Origin: Limnanthes douglasii subsp. nivea
Lineage: Eukaryota; Streptophyta; Magnoliopsida; Brassicales; Limnanthaceae
Direction: 5' to 3'
DNA: 64,000 nucleotides
Assembly (NCBI GenBank): GCA_036936605.1
Contig: JAUPFV010000005.1
Location: 234,017,770-234,081,769 of the forward strand
Notes under the pieces: generated by a model
The model's database searches: none
The model's input: the letters and a program-made list of their open reading frames with translations, nothing else
What the model was told of the DNA's origin: nothing
Program-made: the position numbers and the translations under genes
Shown: piece by piece, positions 45,131 to 58,669 of the stretch
Position numbering within the stretch: the stretch's first letter is position 1
Layout: every line of letters starts with the position of its first letter

Positions 45131-45893
45131 TCTTTAAACTATTATCGGATCGTTTTCAAACAGGTTTTGACCATTTTTGAACGACTTATCGGGTTCTTAA
45201 GTCAAGGAACACCAAAACTATGACTTTTTAATTTATATATAATCAAATATTGAGTAAAAAAACTGAACTAAATATAAAAAAAATATAATACCAAAATTTA
45301 TTTATATATCAAAATAATAATATTTGAAATGTATTAGTTCAAATATCAAACTATCACTTTATTTCACATAATTTGACCTGTGATAGATATTAAAATGAAT
45401 TTACTAAAAAAATAAAATTTATTTTGGGGATGGGAAGGATGCTATTTGGAAAACTATAATTCTAATGAGGTAGATAATATAACACAACACCAATAAAAAA
45501 ATTAGTCAGTCTCTCGGACCTAGTCTCCAAACATTTAAGATTTTTAAATTAAAATCTCTTGGTATTTTTAGATTTCTGAAATTTCATTTACATATTTTAG
45601 TACATAAAAATTGATGTGCGTGGAAATATTCAAAATCTTACTATGAAATTTGAGATGTACTACCATAAAATTAAGTTAAAATATATGTGATCTTGACCGA
45701 CCGATCACAGTAACTATTGGTGGTCAATTGATGTTGACCACTGACTATCTCATTCCCAAAAAAATAAAAATAGGTGGAAGGTAAATAAATAAAAGAATAA
45801 AAATCAATCTTCTAACGGATGTTCATGCATCCGTTAACATTATTACCTTATATTATAAACTAAAGCAGAATCAGTTTCGTCTCAGTATCGCTC
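45131..45893. other. Intergenic DNA and upstream region of ABCB gene 2
   Basis: AT-rich with no gene. The last 40 bases (GCAGAATCAGTTTCGTCTCA and onward) resemble the proximal promoter of gene 1. Confidence 0.5.
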
Positions 45894-45901
45894 TATATAA
45901 A
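45894..45901 (+). promoter_or_regulatory. TATA box of ABCB gene 2
   Basis: TATATAAA lies 133 bases before the ATG at 46,034, inside the CGCTCTATATAAATGC string shared with gene 1. Confidence 0.75.
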
Positions 45902-46033
45902 TGCACAGACACGTATAGATAGCCAAAACAATGGTTTTGTGTATTTTTGTTAATTCAAGGAATAATTGAAGCTGGTCGATTAGTGTCCATTGTCCAAGCT
46001 AGTTTGTTCTGCTTATTAAGTACAAAATAAAAA

Positions 46034-49000
46034 ATGGAGGAAGAGAAGAAGAGCCAAGAAGTGAAAACAGGGATGGTACGGTCCATTTTTATGCACGCCG
46101 ACGGTGTAGATCTTTTGTTGATGACTTTAGGAGTAATAGGAGCCATTGGTGATGGATTCACCACTCCTTTTGTGTTGCTTGTAAGTAGCAAGATGATGAA
46201 TCATATCGGTTCCGCTACGAGTTTTACCTCCGATTCTTTCACGGATAGCATCAATAAGGTGTTTTTTTTTTTCTATATCTATATGCAAAAGAAGGTAAAT
46301 TTTTGTAAATTTATATGTGTGAATGTTTTTCTATTGGTCTATAGAATGCAGTGGCTTTGTTGTACGTGGCTTGCGGGGCTTGGGTTGCTTGTTTCTTGGG
46401 TAGGTTTTATCTGATTATTGATTAGCTGCAATATTATAATGATGAATAAGTACTAATTTTGAATGGTTGTGTTTACCAGAGGGGTATTGTTGGACAAGAA
46501 CAGGGGAGAGACAGGCAGCAAGAATGAGAGCAAAGTACTTGAAAGCAGTGTTAAGACAAGATGTGGGTTACTTTGATCTCCATGTAACAAGTACTGCTGA
46601 TGTTATTACCAGTGTCTCTCATGACACTCTTGTCATTCAAGATGTCCTTAGTGAAAAGGTACTTTTACTACTACTTTTGAAAAGTTTTGGACTAAAAAGG
46701 AAAAAAATAACTTTTCTGATTAAGTTAAAAAATTTAGATTTTTCAAAATTTTGAAACATCTTAAAACAAGCTGAAGAGGTTAAATAAAATTTTGTTGCTG
46801 AAGAAAAAGAAGAAGAATCGAGTTACAACTGAAGTGAATATGATATATATAGTATAGTCTGATGTAGATTGAATTGAGTATTTTTTTACTATTATATGTT
46901 GATATTAACTTTTTTAAGTATCTGATATCAAGTTAAATACCAGCCATGCACAATTATTTTAGAAAAGATAGTCTGGTTTAATTCTATGTATTAAACATGC
47001 ATGATTATAATCATGTTTTTTTTCTTTTCTTAAATTTTAATTACAGCTCCCAAACTTGTTGGTGAACCTTTTCTTGTTCGTTGGAAGCTACATAGTAGCC
47101 TTCCTTTTACTATGGAAACTAGCAATTGTTGCGTTACCGTTTATCCTACTTCTAGTGATCCCGGGTCTGATCTACGGGGGTATCTTAATGGGTATTACTC
47201 AAAAAATCAGTATTGAATATAGTAAAGCTGGTAATATCGCAGAGCAAGCAATCTCTTCGATAAGGACAGTTTACGCTTTTGGCGGTGAGACAAAAACACT
47301 AACTGCATTCTCTAGCGCACTTGAAGGATCTGTCAAGCTTGGCCTGAGACAAGGATTGGCCAAAGGGATTGCCATCGGTAGCAACGGCATTGTCTTTGCC
47401 ATTTGGGGATTTATGGCATACTATGGCAGCCGATTGGTCATGTACAACGGTGCTCAGGGTGGTACTATCTTTGCTGTTGGCGGTGCTGTTACCGTTGGTG
47501 GCCTGTAAGTGCATACAATATGAATAGTCGTCTAGTAATGATTTTAATAGTGGTTTCATGATTTCTGATAATGTTACGTTTATTTTATCAGGGCGTTTGG
47601 AAGTGGTTTGTCAAACTTGAAGTACTTAGCGGAAGCATCAGCAGCTGGACAACGTATAATGAAAGTGATCAGCAGAGTCCCAGACATTGATTCGCAAAAC
47701 ATGGACGGTCTGGTACTAGACAAAATCTCAGGCGAAGTAGAATTCAAACATGTCAAATTCGCATACCCAGCCAGACCTGATAACGCAATCTTTGAAGATT
47801 TTAGCCTGAGGATTCCATCAGGGAAAACAGTTGCACTTGTCGGAGGAAGTGGATCAGGAAAGTCAACAGTGATATCGCTGTTGCAAAGGTTTTATGATCC
47901 GATTGGTGGAGAGATTCTTGTTGATGGTGTTGCTATTCATACTTTACAGCTCAAGTGGCTTAGGTCACAGATGGGCTTGGTTAGCCAAGAACCGGCACTA
48001 TTTGCAACTAGCATCAAAGAGAACATCCTGTTTGGTAAAGAAGATGCAACAATCGGTGAGATTATTGATGCTTCTAAAGCTTCTAATGCTCATAATTTTA
48101 TTTCTCAGTTGCCTGAGGGTTATGACACTCAGGTTAGTTTTTCATTTCTTGTCCTCAAAAAATTCAGTTTATACCTTGATAAAGTATCAGATGAGACGCA
48201 TTACTCGAGTTTGATACATTGTTGATTGGTTAAGTGACAAATTATTATAATGATCAAATGAAATGTGCACCATGGCCTATTGGTCTAAAATTAAATTTTA
48301 CAGAATTTAAACAATACAAGTATAGGCAAGAATCTAGTAGATACATAACTTGACCTTTTTTCAATCTTGAAAACTCTTACAGTACCTACAAATAATATTT
48401 TCAGGTTGGCGAAAGAGGAGTACAAATGTCAGGAGGACAAAAACAGAGAATTGCAATCGCGCGTGCCATGATCAAATCACCGAATATCCTCTTATTAGAC
48501 GAAGCAACAAGTGCATTAGACTCAGAGTCTGAACGAATCGTCCAAGAAGCACTTGACAGAGCCTCCGTCGGACGCACTACCATAATCATCGCTCATCGCC
48601 TTTCTACCATCCGCAATGCTGATATCATTGCTGTTGTCCAAAATGGCCAAGTCATCGAAACTGGATCCCATGATGAGCTCGTAGCCAAACAAGAAGGAAG
48701 TTATGCGTCATTAGTTAGATTGCAGCAAACAGAAAAAGACCCTCTTGAAGAAACAAACAGAATTACTGCTAGTGCCTCAACCTTAGATCACTTTCGTGCG
48801 TCAAGCCTTAGATCACTTTCACACGTTAGCCTATCAAGCTCAACTAACTCAGTTAACCCTACACTAACAAATATAATCCCGGACCAAGAGCTGCCTGAGC
48901 CATCTTTTAAGAGACTATTGGCTTTGAATTTGCCAGAATGGAGACAGGGGCTGTTAGGGTGCCTTGGCGCGACTTTGTTTGGTGCTGTGCAACCGCTGCA

Positions 49001-50742
49001 TACTTTTACTTTGGGGTCTATGATTTCTGTGTATTTCCTGACGGATCACAATGTGATTAAAGAGAAGACAAGGATTTACTCCCTGTGTTTTGCTGGGTTA
49101 GCTGCTCTTTCGTTCGTGGTCAATATATGTCAGCATTACAATTTCGCATACATGGGTGAGCACTTGACTAAAAGGGTAAGAGAGAGAATGTTTTCAAAGA
49201 TTTTAACTTTTGAAGTTGGGTGGTTTGATCAAGATCAAAATTCAAGTGGTGCCGTTTGTTCTAGACTCGCCAAGGATGCCAATGTGGTAAGTAAATTATT
49301 CCTCGTTTGGAATATTGACTTAATTATATATAACATTTTACTATATGCAGGTGAGATCATTGGTAGGTGACAGAACGGCGCTGGTTGTTCAAACAATTTC
49401 ATCAGTCGCTATTGCTTGCACCATGGGCTTAGTCATAGCTTGGAGGCTAGCTCTGGTCATGATAGCGATTCAACCTTTGATAATTGTTTGTTTCTACACT
49501 AGACGCGTTTTACTCAAAAGCATGTCTGAAAAGGCCATCAAGGTACAAGATGAAAGCAGCAAGCTTGCCTCAGAGGCTGTTTCCAATTTAAGAACCATTA
49601 CTGCTTTTTCATCCCAAGACCGAATTCTAAAAATGCTCGAAAAAACACAAAAATATCCAAGACGAGAGAGCATCCGCCAATCCTGGATTGCAGGTATTGT
49701 GCTTGGAACGACTCAATTCCTCTCAGTGTGCGGTTGGGCCTTTGACTATTGGTATGGTGGTAAGCTTATGCGTAAAGGATATATTAGCGCGGGAGCCTTG
49801 TTTGAAACCTTAATGATTTTGATCAGCACGGGTCGTGTGATTGCCGATGCTGGGAGCATGACCACAGACATAGCCAAAGGAGCTCATGCTGTTAAATCCG
49901 TGTTTGCTATTTTAGACAGGTCCACAAACATTGAGCCGGAAGACCACGAAGGGGTTCAACCAGAAAATATAAAGGGTCACCTGGAGATTAAAAATGTAGA
50001 TTTTGTTTATCCTGCTCGGCCTGACGTGATCATCCTCAAAGACTTCTCAATTATTCTCAAAGCGGGAAAATCAACAGCATTTGTGGGGCCAAGCGGGTCA
50101 GGTAAATCAACCATCATAGGCCTTATTCAAAGATTTTATGATCCATTAAAAGGCCGGGTCAAGATTGATGGCAAAGACATAAAGTCTTACCACCTTAGAT
50201 CATTAAGAAAACACATAGCTCTTGTCAGCCAAGAACCCACATTATTCGCAGGCACAATACGAGAAAATATCGCCTATGGAGCACCTGATCAAGTAAGCGA
50301 ATCAGAGATCATCGAGGCAGCTAAAGCAGCCAATGCGCACGATTTCATTGCATCACTGACAAACGGCTATGACACCTCGTGCGGTGACAGAGGAGTCCAA
50401 CTATCAGGTGGGCAAAAACAACGGATCGCTATTGCACGAGCCATTTTAAAGAATCCAACAGTTCTCTTGCTAGACGAAGCAACAAGCGCACTCGATAGCC
50501 AGTCGGAGAAAGTGGTGCAAGACGCTCTTGAGCGAGTGATGGTAGGGAGGACTAGTGTGGTGGTTGCTCATAGATTAAGTACTATACAGAACTGTGACTT
50601 GATTGCTGTGTTGGACAAAGGAAAAGTTGTAGAAAAAGGGACACACTCCTCTTTGTTGGCGAAGGGACCCAGTGGATCTTACTTCTCACTGGTTACACTT
50701 CAGGGGGGTGCGGCTCAAGCTGCCACACATGCCGACCGATAA
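46034..50742 (+). CDS. ABCB15-like: Full-size ABCB (MDR/P-glycoprotein) transporter, ABCB15-like, tandem copy 2
   Basis: Seven exons: 46034-46258, 46345-46399, 46480-46658, 47047-47504, 47592-48132, 48405-49286, 49351-50742. The total is 3732 nt and 1243 residues. Exons 1-5 match gene 1 in length; exon 6 is 15 nt shorter, in the linker after NBD1, and exon 7 is 3 nt shorter. NBD1 has GGSGSGKST at 390-398, SGGQ at 495-498, Walker B Asp 518 and His 550. NBD2 has GPSGSGKST near 1026-1034, LSGGQ near 1131, [11 protein letters not shown] and VVVAHRLS. The N-terminal half differs more from gene 1 than the C-terminal half; exon 1 is only about 70% alike in protein. It should be a plasma-membrane exporter of the same kind as gene 1, with the substrate unknown. 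All introns are GT-AG and no disabling change is visible. It is a tandem duplicate of gene 1 in the same orientation. Confidence 0.95.
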
Positions 50743-50877
50743 AAATTAGAAGCTGTTTTGTTTGACTATCTTCCTTTGCCCATAAAATGATGGTGGTAAG
50801 ATAGAGTTGGACCTTGCAAAGGAATTTAACAAAATACAGTTAATTTCTTAAATACGTTCTCTATAATTTTTCGATAT

Positions 50878-50953
50878 GTTTACCATGTGCGCACTCATTG
50901 CACTCTGAGTAGCGGCTGCGGGTTCCCTCCTTAAAAAAAAAAAAAACAATAAA
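50878..50953 (+). mobile_element. 5'-truncated SINE copy
   Basis: The last 60 bases of the SINE at 51,459-51,677 are present (GTGCGCACTCATTGCACTCT through GGGTTCCCTCC), followed by an A-rich tail. TTACCATGT occurs on both sides (50,880-50,888 and 50,954-50,962), a likely target duplication. It lies in the 3' flank of ABCB gene 2. Confidence 0.8.
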
Positions 50954-50968
50954 TTACCATGTCTATTA

Positions 50969-51013
50969 ACATCTTCGATCTCTATATATCACATCTTCGA
51001 TCTCTATATATCT
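50969..51013. repeat. 21-bp direct duplication
   Basis: ACATCTTCGATCTCTATATA occurs twice in tandem. Confidence 0.85.
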
Positions 51014-51445
51014 ATAGCCGCACCTAGTCAAAACTCTATTTTTTATTAAATGTGAAGACTTCACGAAACATATATTGTATCCCGCTGCGGGCTAATGGTG
51101 AAACTCTAATAATACTGATTATCTTACCTATTTTTCTTCTATTATAAGTTTATATTTTTTATAGAAAAAATTATAACATTTATTTCGATGGTTAGGCTAT
51201 TTTCTTCTGGCTGTTTTGGTAACCATAACCCCTTTTTTTCATATTTTGACGAAGGTTGGATTTTCTCCCCAAAATTAAAACCCAACCTTTTTTTTTACAA
51301 CACTATTATTAATGAAAATATAATAAATATATCACAAATATACACTATGAACTTCATCAGATTTGAGGCTTATTAAGATTAAAAGCTATCTTTTAATAAG
51401 AAGTCAATACTTTATTATTATTTTTAAATTAGTTGAGTGAATAAG
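51014..51445. other. AT-rich intergenic DNA
   Basis: No gene. The 62-codon ORF at 51,188-51,376 has no recognisable feature. Confidence 0.5.
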
Positions 51446-51458
51446 AGATAAATATTAA

Positions 51459-51677
51459 GCCCCCAAGGGGGTAGCCGAGTTGGTTGAGTATGGCATTCTT
51501 ATAACCAAAAGGTCATGAGTTCGAGTCCCTCTACATACGCTTTCTCGGCTGAGTCTGTCACCTTGTGTGGTTTACCTTCTGGCGTTGGTTTGCAGGCTAT
51601 CGCGTCAGACTGAGGGTTTACCCTGTGCGCACTCATTGCACTCTGAGTAGCGGCTGCGGGTTCCCTCCGAAAAAAAA
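51459..51677 (+). mobile_element. Full-length tRNA-derived SINE with perfect target duplication
   Basis: The 219-bp element has a tRNA-like head. Box A is GTAGCCGAGTTGG near 51,471 and box B AGTTCGAGTCC near 51,519, which together form an internal RNA polymerase III promoter. The body ends AGTAGCGGCTGCGGGTTCCC followed by a short A tail. AGATAAATATTAA flanks it exactly on both sides (51,446-51,458 and 51,678-51,690). The 3' body recalls plant Au-type SINEs. It depends on a LINE machinery for movement. Confidence 0.92.
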
Positions 51678-51690
51678 AGATAAATATTAA

Positions 51691-54600
51691 CATTAACTAT
51701 AATTTAATTTAATTGATCATTTGATAAAATCTAAATTTTTTAGAAAAAATAGATGATTTTAGAATTTTTTACCAGCGTTGCCTATTATTTATGGACCTGA
51801 ACTGTCAATGCATACCAAAAATACTCGTAGTATATGGTACCAAACCGACATTATATGACAAAGATTGCCAAACATTCACCGATAATATGACCGTACCGAA
51901 TTATATTTTATTTTACAAGTTTGATAAATTTTATTTCATTGTAACGAATTTTGATGATATTAGATATGTTACCGCCGGTGTATTTTGCACAGACGGTATG
52001 TACCAATTCCAGTGCTAATGCAACAGTTGAAAAAAAACTCAAACTTGTAACCTTTGACTTGTTCAACAAGTTACATATTGTATGTTGCAACTTAACTCAT
52101 ACTGGCAATATGGGTACATCATACTGTCAGTCCAATTGCAACTAGCAATATATACCGTTTATACTGTCAGTTCAGTGATACACGACAATTTATTAGGTTT
52201 CTACTGCATGTACAAAGACTGGAAACACGTGATACAAAAATTGGATACAAAACCTCGATACAAACCATAAAACATACGAAAAACAACGACGAACATTTTA
52301 GAGATAAAAAACTACAAAAACAAAAACATTATAATTAACCCTAAAATAGTAAAATTGATCTAAGGAGATGTGATCTTTAATAATGTGTCAAATAAAAACT
52401 AGTTTATCTTCAATATAATCATCTAGAGGTCTAATCGAGATTATCTTATTAATCGCCTCTAGCGATTCACCATCACCAATCATTTTCGGAGTGATGGCAT
52501 ACCATAAATACTGACTAATATATTCAATATGCTTAGGAGTCGTCGATTTTTAATTCTCGTATATGGTGGTCATGATACAATCATCATAAAATAGATGTCG
52601 GCGTTACTCAGGTCACAGGTTTGTCCTATAATTGTATCAACGATGGTTTTCATTCTTCAAGTTTAAGTATGGGTTGTTGAAGAGAAATTGGGTTATCAAA
52701 TATCACTCTAAACTATCGCATCACTCTATCTGGTATGCATCATTGAATGGTGTCCATACATCGAATATAATAGTCAAATAGACGGACCTCTTGGATCAAA
52801 AAGTGAGCATACATGTCCATACGGTCAAAATACAACCTGTAACAATCGAACGTTAAACATTAACCATAAAAAAACAAAATAAGAAAATTTAGAATATACA
52901 CACAACACTCTCTGCGAGACCGCTGAGAGTATTGTGTTAGCTGATCTTTGGTTTCACATTCGCATGAGTCATCATCTTCACCAACCAGCTAAGAATATAT
53001 TTTCATAAATTAAATGTAATCATCTTCTTGTGTCATCGGTCAAAGAAAACTGCATTCAAGAGAGGCTTTGGTTGGAACTTATATAGGTGAGAGACTTGAG
53101 TACCAAATAGAGTCTCGACCAATAAATTCATCACTTTAGTTTAGTTGTTAAGGTTTTATATTTTCATAACCTTATAAAGAACTTAAACGCTAAAAGAACA
53201 AATAGACTGATAAAAAAACAAAGAATTCTTTATTAACTATTAAATATAGGATTGACGAAATATTAAAAATACATATGTATCATTAAACTTACATTTCCTA
53301 TAAATGTGCTTTATACCTCGTATTCCTCATAGTCAGGAAAGCTAGATGTTATTTTGATCGATGAATAGATTATTTATGTTATGTTCTTTTTTATGTTTAT
53401 TTTTAGATGACACCGGTTTATCTAATTTAGGTATGTCCGACTGAGGTCTTTCTAACTCAGGTCCATCCAACTCATGACCAAACTCCTCCTCATCGTCGCC
53501 ACCACCACTAGATGAACATCATTTAGATGATTCAATTATCCTAGATAATCTACCTATTGAGGATTCAACAATATCAACTTTTTTTATCATTGGTTTATCC
53601 TACACATGACCGTTCAATATGGTTCTCCTCATCGAGCTCACATCTCTGGGTTGAGCGAGTACCTTTTTTTCTTTAGCAAAATTAATTTTGTTATAATTTT
53701 CCTCGGTTGAGGATTATCTTGTGGTCGTTCGTCTATTTGTTACCTACACTAACAGTCCAAATGCATGTATATTGATAGTGTAAGTTCCTCACTGGTAGTG
53801 TAGGGAGTCTGTACAGGGGGTGTAAATTCTTTGCACTACCAGTACAGATGACGAACAATCAGTCCGAAACAAATGGAGAAAAATCCTAAATCCAACTAAA
53901 ATCAAACATATTCAAAAAAATAAATCATAATCTATATACAAAAATAAATTATAATATATATAATAATATATTTGAATCCTAGTAACCAAAACCAACCATA
54001 ATCTAACAAATAAATCATAAAAAAAATTGAATCCTTATTTTAAATCATCATTTCTAACTTTAGTTCTAGTCATTGCTTGTTTTAATATAGAAAAATAAAC
54101 CGATTAGTGTTGTCGGAGATGAACCCATAATCTAAATTTATAGAATGGTTTTATTCATATTTTGAAGATTTTGATGATATTATCATTTATTTTTATGAAA
54201 TTAAAAAATTTAATTTAGTTCAAAAAAATTATGTCTTCGCTAATAAATTTATTAGTGGTCGATAAAAAAATTAAGTTTATAAGGTTATGCTTAATTATCT
54301 TTCAAAATTTATTGGAAATAAACTATGTTTTATTTTTGTTAAATCTAATTTTGGCCTTGGAGTTAATTTTAATATTTCTTATCTTACTTATTTTGTTTGT
54401 CAGCATGTTTTAAAAAAAATTATTATTTCCAGTTCTTAATTGTGGTTTGTTGGTTCAATATTTCTTATGTGGTTTTGGTTTTATGGTTATTGAGTTAGTC
54501 AACAACAATGTAATTGTAGATTTCCACATATATCCATGTTCGACACGTAATCATGTTTGAGAGACTAACAAATTTGACATGGTCAATCAGTTTCAACGCA

Positions 54601-54734
54601 TAAAATCAGTTTTGATACAGAAAAATCAAGTTTGGCATGAAAAATCAATGCATTTATATATAATCAGATTTGTACAAATAATTATATTTGATACGAGGTT
54701 CGAGATGGATAATTAGGTATGGTACATATTATAT
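51691..54734. other. Unresolved AT-rich region
   Basis: No gene can be supported. Near 53,520-53,390 the minus strand reads an acidic Asp/Glu-rich stretch (GGGDDEEEFGHELDG) followed by a Lys-rich one, as in the middle of many plant transposon proteins. The short ORFs at 51,791-52,270 look fortuitous. This may be a decayed DNA transposon, but no terminus was found. Confidence 0.3.
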
Positions 54735-54815
54735 AATTTATATTAACCCTTTAATCTTGTCGTGAAACATGTTATGATACAATTTTTTATTCGTCTATTT
54801 ATTTTCTAATCTTCC
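54735..54815 (-). repeat. Remnant of the 3' LTR of TatD
   Basis: About 80 bases match the right LTR segment near 63,910-64,000 in the same orientation with many differences. The true ends of this LTR were not found. Confidence 0.5.
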
Positions 54816-55249
54816 AAGCCACAACCCATTATGTTTAATCTTATAACGGTCTAAATGAATTTCACCCTTATCAATAGCCCTTATAGTTTTTAAGAGAGCA
54901 TCACAGAAGGACAATAATATGGTAATATCAATGATGCTTGTTATCTTAGTTTTTTAGTATGGTCGAAGCTTGATTATAGAAATGTTATCTTAAGTTAAAT
55001 ATTCTTGATTTTTTTGTGTATGTAAAATCGTACCATAACCTTTTTTCAGTCAGATTGTTAAGAGTCTTGAGATACGTTGTGATACATTTTGATGAGCTCA
55101 ACTTACTCTAGCCGAAAAAATCTTGAATGCGTCTTTAGATTGGTTTGTGTGCTGATTTTTTCTTGCTTTATTAAAAACTCTTTACCGTTAAAAACCTCCT
55201 TTGAGGAAAATTTATTTTTATGAAGGTAAAAGGAGTAAAACTAACTTGT

Positions 55250-58200
55250 TGGAACACTAGTTCAAATCGAAAAAATATCAAATTAGCTTTAAGTTTTTTT
55301 GAATTTCTGTTAGGTATATGGGTGCAACCCTCCTAATTCTTTAAACTGATGAAAGAAAGACCAACAAATATGCATGGCGTAATAGGTAATAAAAATAAGC
55401 AGATGAAGGTTTGGCTGGCTGAGGTAACTGGGAGACTAGGGTAAAAGAAGATAAATGGATTTTCTTCTTGTGCATGGATGTCGAAATTCAGTCTCATACC
55501 TTTATTCATTTATTTAATATTCATTCTTCTACTATAAATGATTTATTATCTTTAACTAATTTTTTTGGGTTATGTTAAAAGTTCCAAAAGAATCATTCGC
55601 ATGGAAAGTTCCAAATACAAAAAGATATTACACTAAGTTGGTGAATGAAGCTGCACAATAGTGTTACTCGTATAGATCGCTTCTTGTAACGAATAATTTA
55701 TTGAACAATGACATATGTCCCACTCATTATTACATTTAGGGAGACTCGACCTACAATAACCATATAGAAATCAGAGGTCATGATGAATAGACTCATGTTA
55801 GAGGTATTTTCAAAGTTGTTGTTACCTCCAAAATTTAAACAAAATATAGGAGCTATATGGTTCGACATTTTTCATCCAGTAAGGTAGATTTGGATTGCTA
55901 AGGTGATGTTATAGGTCGTTAAAGGTCCCAATATGAAGGTGGTAGAGAGTATGGCAGACAATGACATAAAAATACAGTTTGAAACTTTGGAGATGAATAC
56001 AACATCTTCTAAGTATATTAGGACATCAATTGATGGTACTAGGGTTCTCAATGATATAAAATCCAAATTCAAAACTAAGATATAAAATTCAAGACTAGAT
56101 TGGTGAATGAACTAATAACTCCTCATGTTGAGGCTAATGTTTTGAGTTCCTCTACTATTAAGGGTTCAAGCAGTATTTATGCAGTTCCAGAGATTCCATA
56201 AGAGAAACGTAAGGATGTGGGGGAAACCACAATCCTGATTAAGACCAAATCATAAATTTCTCCTTATGTGCGAAAAGTGGTAAAAATGTATTGATGAGAT
56301 TATTGGACATACCCTTATAACTCCAAGTTTTCAACCTAAGTAATGATAGTGATACCAAATTTTCTTTCATGCGATATACATAGAAGAAACTGGTCTTTAT
56401 AAGCTATATGCTTTCGGCCCTTGCCAAAAGGGTTGTGATTTTTTAAAAGGGTCCTCATTCAATGAAAAAAATTATGCATGTGAAGGAAAATGAAAATCTC
56501 CTAAATGAGACGAAACCGAAGATCAACCTTAAAGGTATGAGGGAAAGAGTATATACTCAGGAAAATGTCAAGGTTGATTATTTGCTTGAGTATAAAACAA
56601 AAAAGAATGGCGGGTGAGGGATCCTCAAATACCCAAAAGGCCAAAACTGATGAAGATTATGGTGCAAAAACCAATAAGGTAGTGGAAAAAGAGGTAAATA
56701 ACCCATGTAAAACTGAAGGCCGTATATATGGATGATGGTCTACAGAAGTATTATTCTACTATGGTACCTGCGTAAGAAAACCCAACCTTAGAGCATGTAG
56801 GTGTGTGGTCAAAAATCTGAAGCGTGTTAGTGACTTAGCCGATATTACTGATAATTTAAGGTATGAGGGTGTAAGTGGCATGTATGTTCCAAAGTCATTA
56901 GTTGATGTTGAAGATTAAATAACTGAAGACAATCAACAACCGAAGCTATGTCATTTATCCCTTTAGATCATTTCCAGATGTGTTTCTTCTAGAGGAAATC
57001 TTGATGCGTTGAATGATGGAACTCATGTTGTGGATATGGTTGTGACGTTCGACCCCTTGTTTTTGTGTCAAAGCATATCTCAGAGTTTGTGAGCAAGTTT
57101 GTTGCTTTGGATCTGTATGAGATAGTTCCAAACCATCTTTTGCATATGAATTTAGCCAAAACACAACTGAATATGGGTGTACATGTGTTTTAAATTTATT
57201 TTACAATTTTTTAATGTGAAATAGTCTTTAATATATATTTTTCCGTTTGTTTGAGATGCTTTCTAATGCTTTGACTACTCTGCATCAAACATGTACGACT
57301 CTTGCAACTTTCATGGTTGATATTAGACCAATTTAAGAGTTTATTGGTGAGGTATTTAAAGATAGCATAGATCTAAAGGCAACCCTTTGAGCGTATGTAG
57401 ACCCTAAAGAAAAGCTGAATGGTGAGTTTCGAAAGAAAGTTGTGGCATAAAGAGTATTGAGGGCTAAACTTTTATCTAAATTTGAGGTTGTGACTCGACT
57501 TGAAGAGCAAAGTGTATGTCAAAGCCTTCTTGATTTCAAAGCTTCATGGTATGTTTAAGAATATCACTACATAGTATTATCATCTTACAACTTTTGAGGG
57601 TTTTTACATAGGCTAAAACTTGTCTAGGCCGCATTCATTTCCTCATATCATAAGAATTTGGGTACTGCTAATGATGAAATAGCCAAATGACAAGAGAATC
57701 GGGACGCTAGAAATATTGTAGCTTAATATGAGAAGGAATAAGTGCAAGTACAAATAGAAGAGATACTGGACTTGAAGATACCTTGGAGATCAAACATGTT
57801 GAACGAGCTGAATTAATGGTTAATTTGAAGAATAAAGGATTGAATGAGCCAATGATGTTATGCATAAAGCTAAAAAACGACTTGTGCTTCTATTCAACAA
57901 AGAATATCCAAATATCAACTTGGAAGTCTTACAAAATTATTTTCCTAAAGTAAAAAAGCATGAGATGTGTGAGCGGTTCACGTCTCTCGAGCATGAAAGT
58001 CTTATAACCGTAACAAAATGAGGTTATAAGGTTTATGAGTAGATTATGGAAGCTAAAAGACAAGATTGGAAGGGTTGGCCAGAGAATATGGTGGAAAAAG
58101 TGATGTTGTTACCCCATTACGTGTGCATTATGGACAACTAATTCTCTACCATCCCCAAGTGGAGCGAGAAATACAGTTTTTAGAAATGAAACCACTACAG

Positions 58201-58260
58201 GATCAACCAAATATGAGGGTTCGGGCGCTCATGGTGGAGTGGTCCCCAATAGGCATTTTA
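55250..58260 (+). pseudogene. TatD antisense-ORF remnant
   Basis: It lies where TatB has its aORF, on the same strand. There is no continuous frame. Recognisable traits are a KDKWIFFL phrase near 55,449 (compare KNWKTPFLFIS in TatB), a Lys/Glu-rich stretch from MAGEGSSNTQKAK at 56,605, and a helix-prone charged region near 57,240-58,000. The assignment rests mainly on position and composition. Confidence 0.45.
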
Positions 58261-58669
58261 TAACTTGTGATTAAAATTTCATTTTTGTAAGACATGTGGA
58301 AATTTTATGACCAAATTCTTTATGATTGGGCCAATTATATACACAAAGTTCTCATGGTTGGGGTAATTTTGATGTTTATAAGTTTAGTGAATATTATTAC
58401 TTTCAATTTCTTATGACTTCTGTTTTACTTATATTTTATTTCTTGATTTTATACAACATTATATTGTTCGATGCTCTGTTATTTCAATTTGAGTGATCAG
58501 TTCCAAAGGCCGAGACCTGAATAATGACCACATGCGGGTTTTTTAATTATGTTTAGAAATAACTAAACTTTATTTCTTTTATTTTTTATTCATGACTTCT
58601 TTTATGACAATTATTTATTATTTATTTTATTTAAGTATAAGTGGAATCTCTAAAATATTTGTTTTTTTT

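Noticed and set aside
51459..51540. tRNA gene
   Set aside because: The tRNA-like boxes belong to a SINE: the homology continues into a non-tRNA body with an A tail, and a 13-bp target duplication encloses the whole unit.
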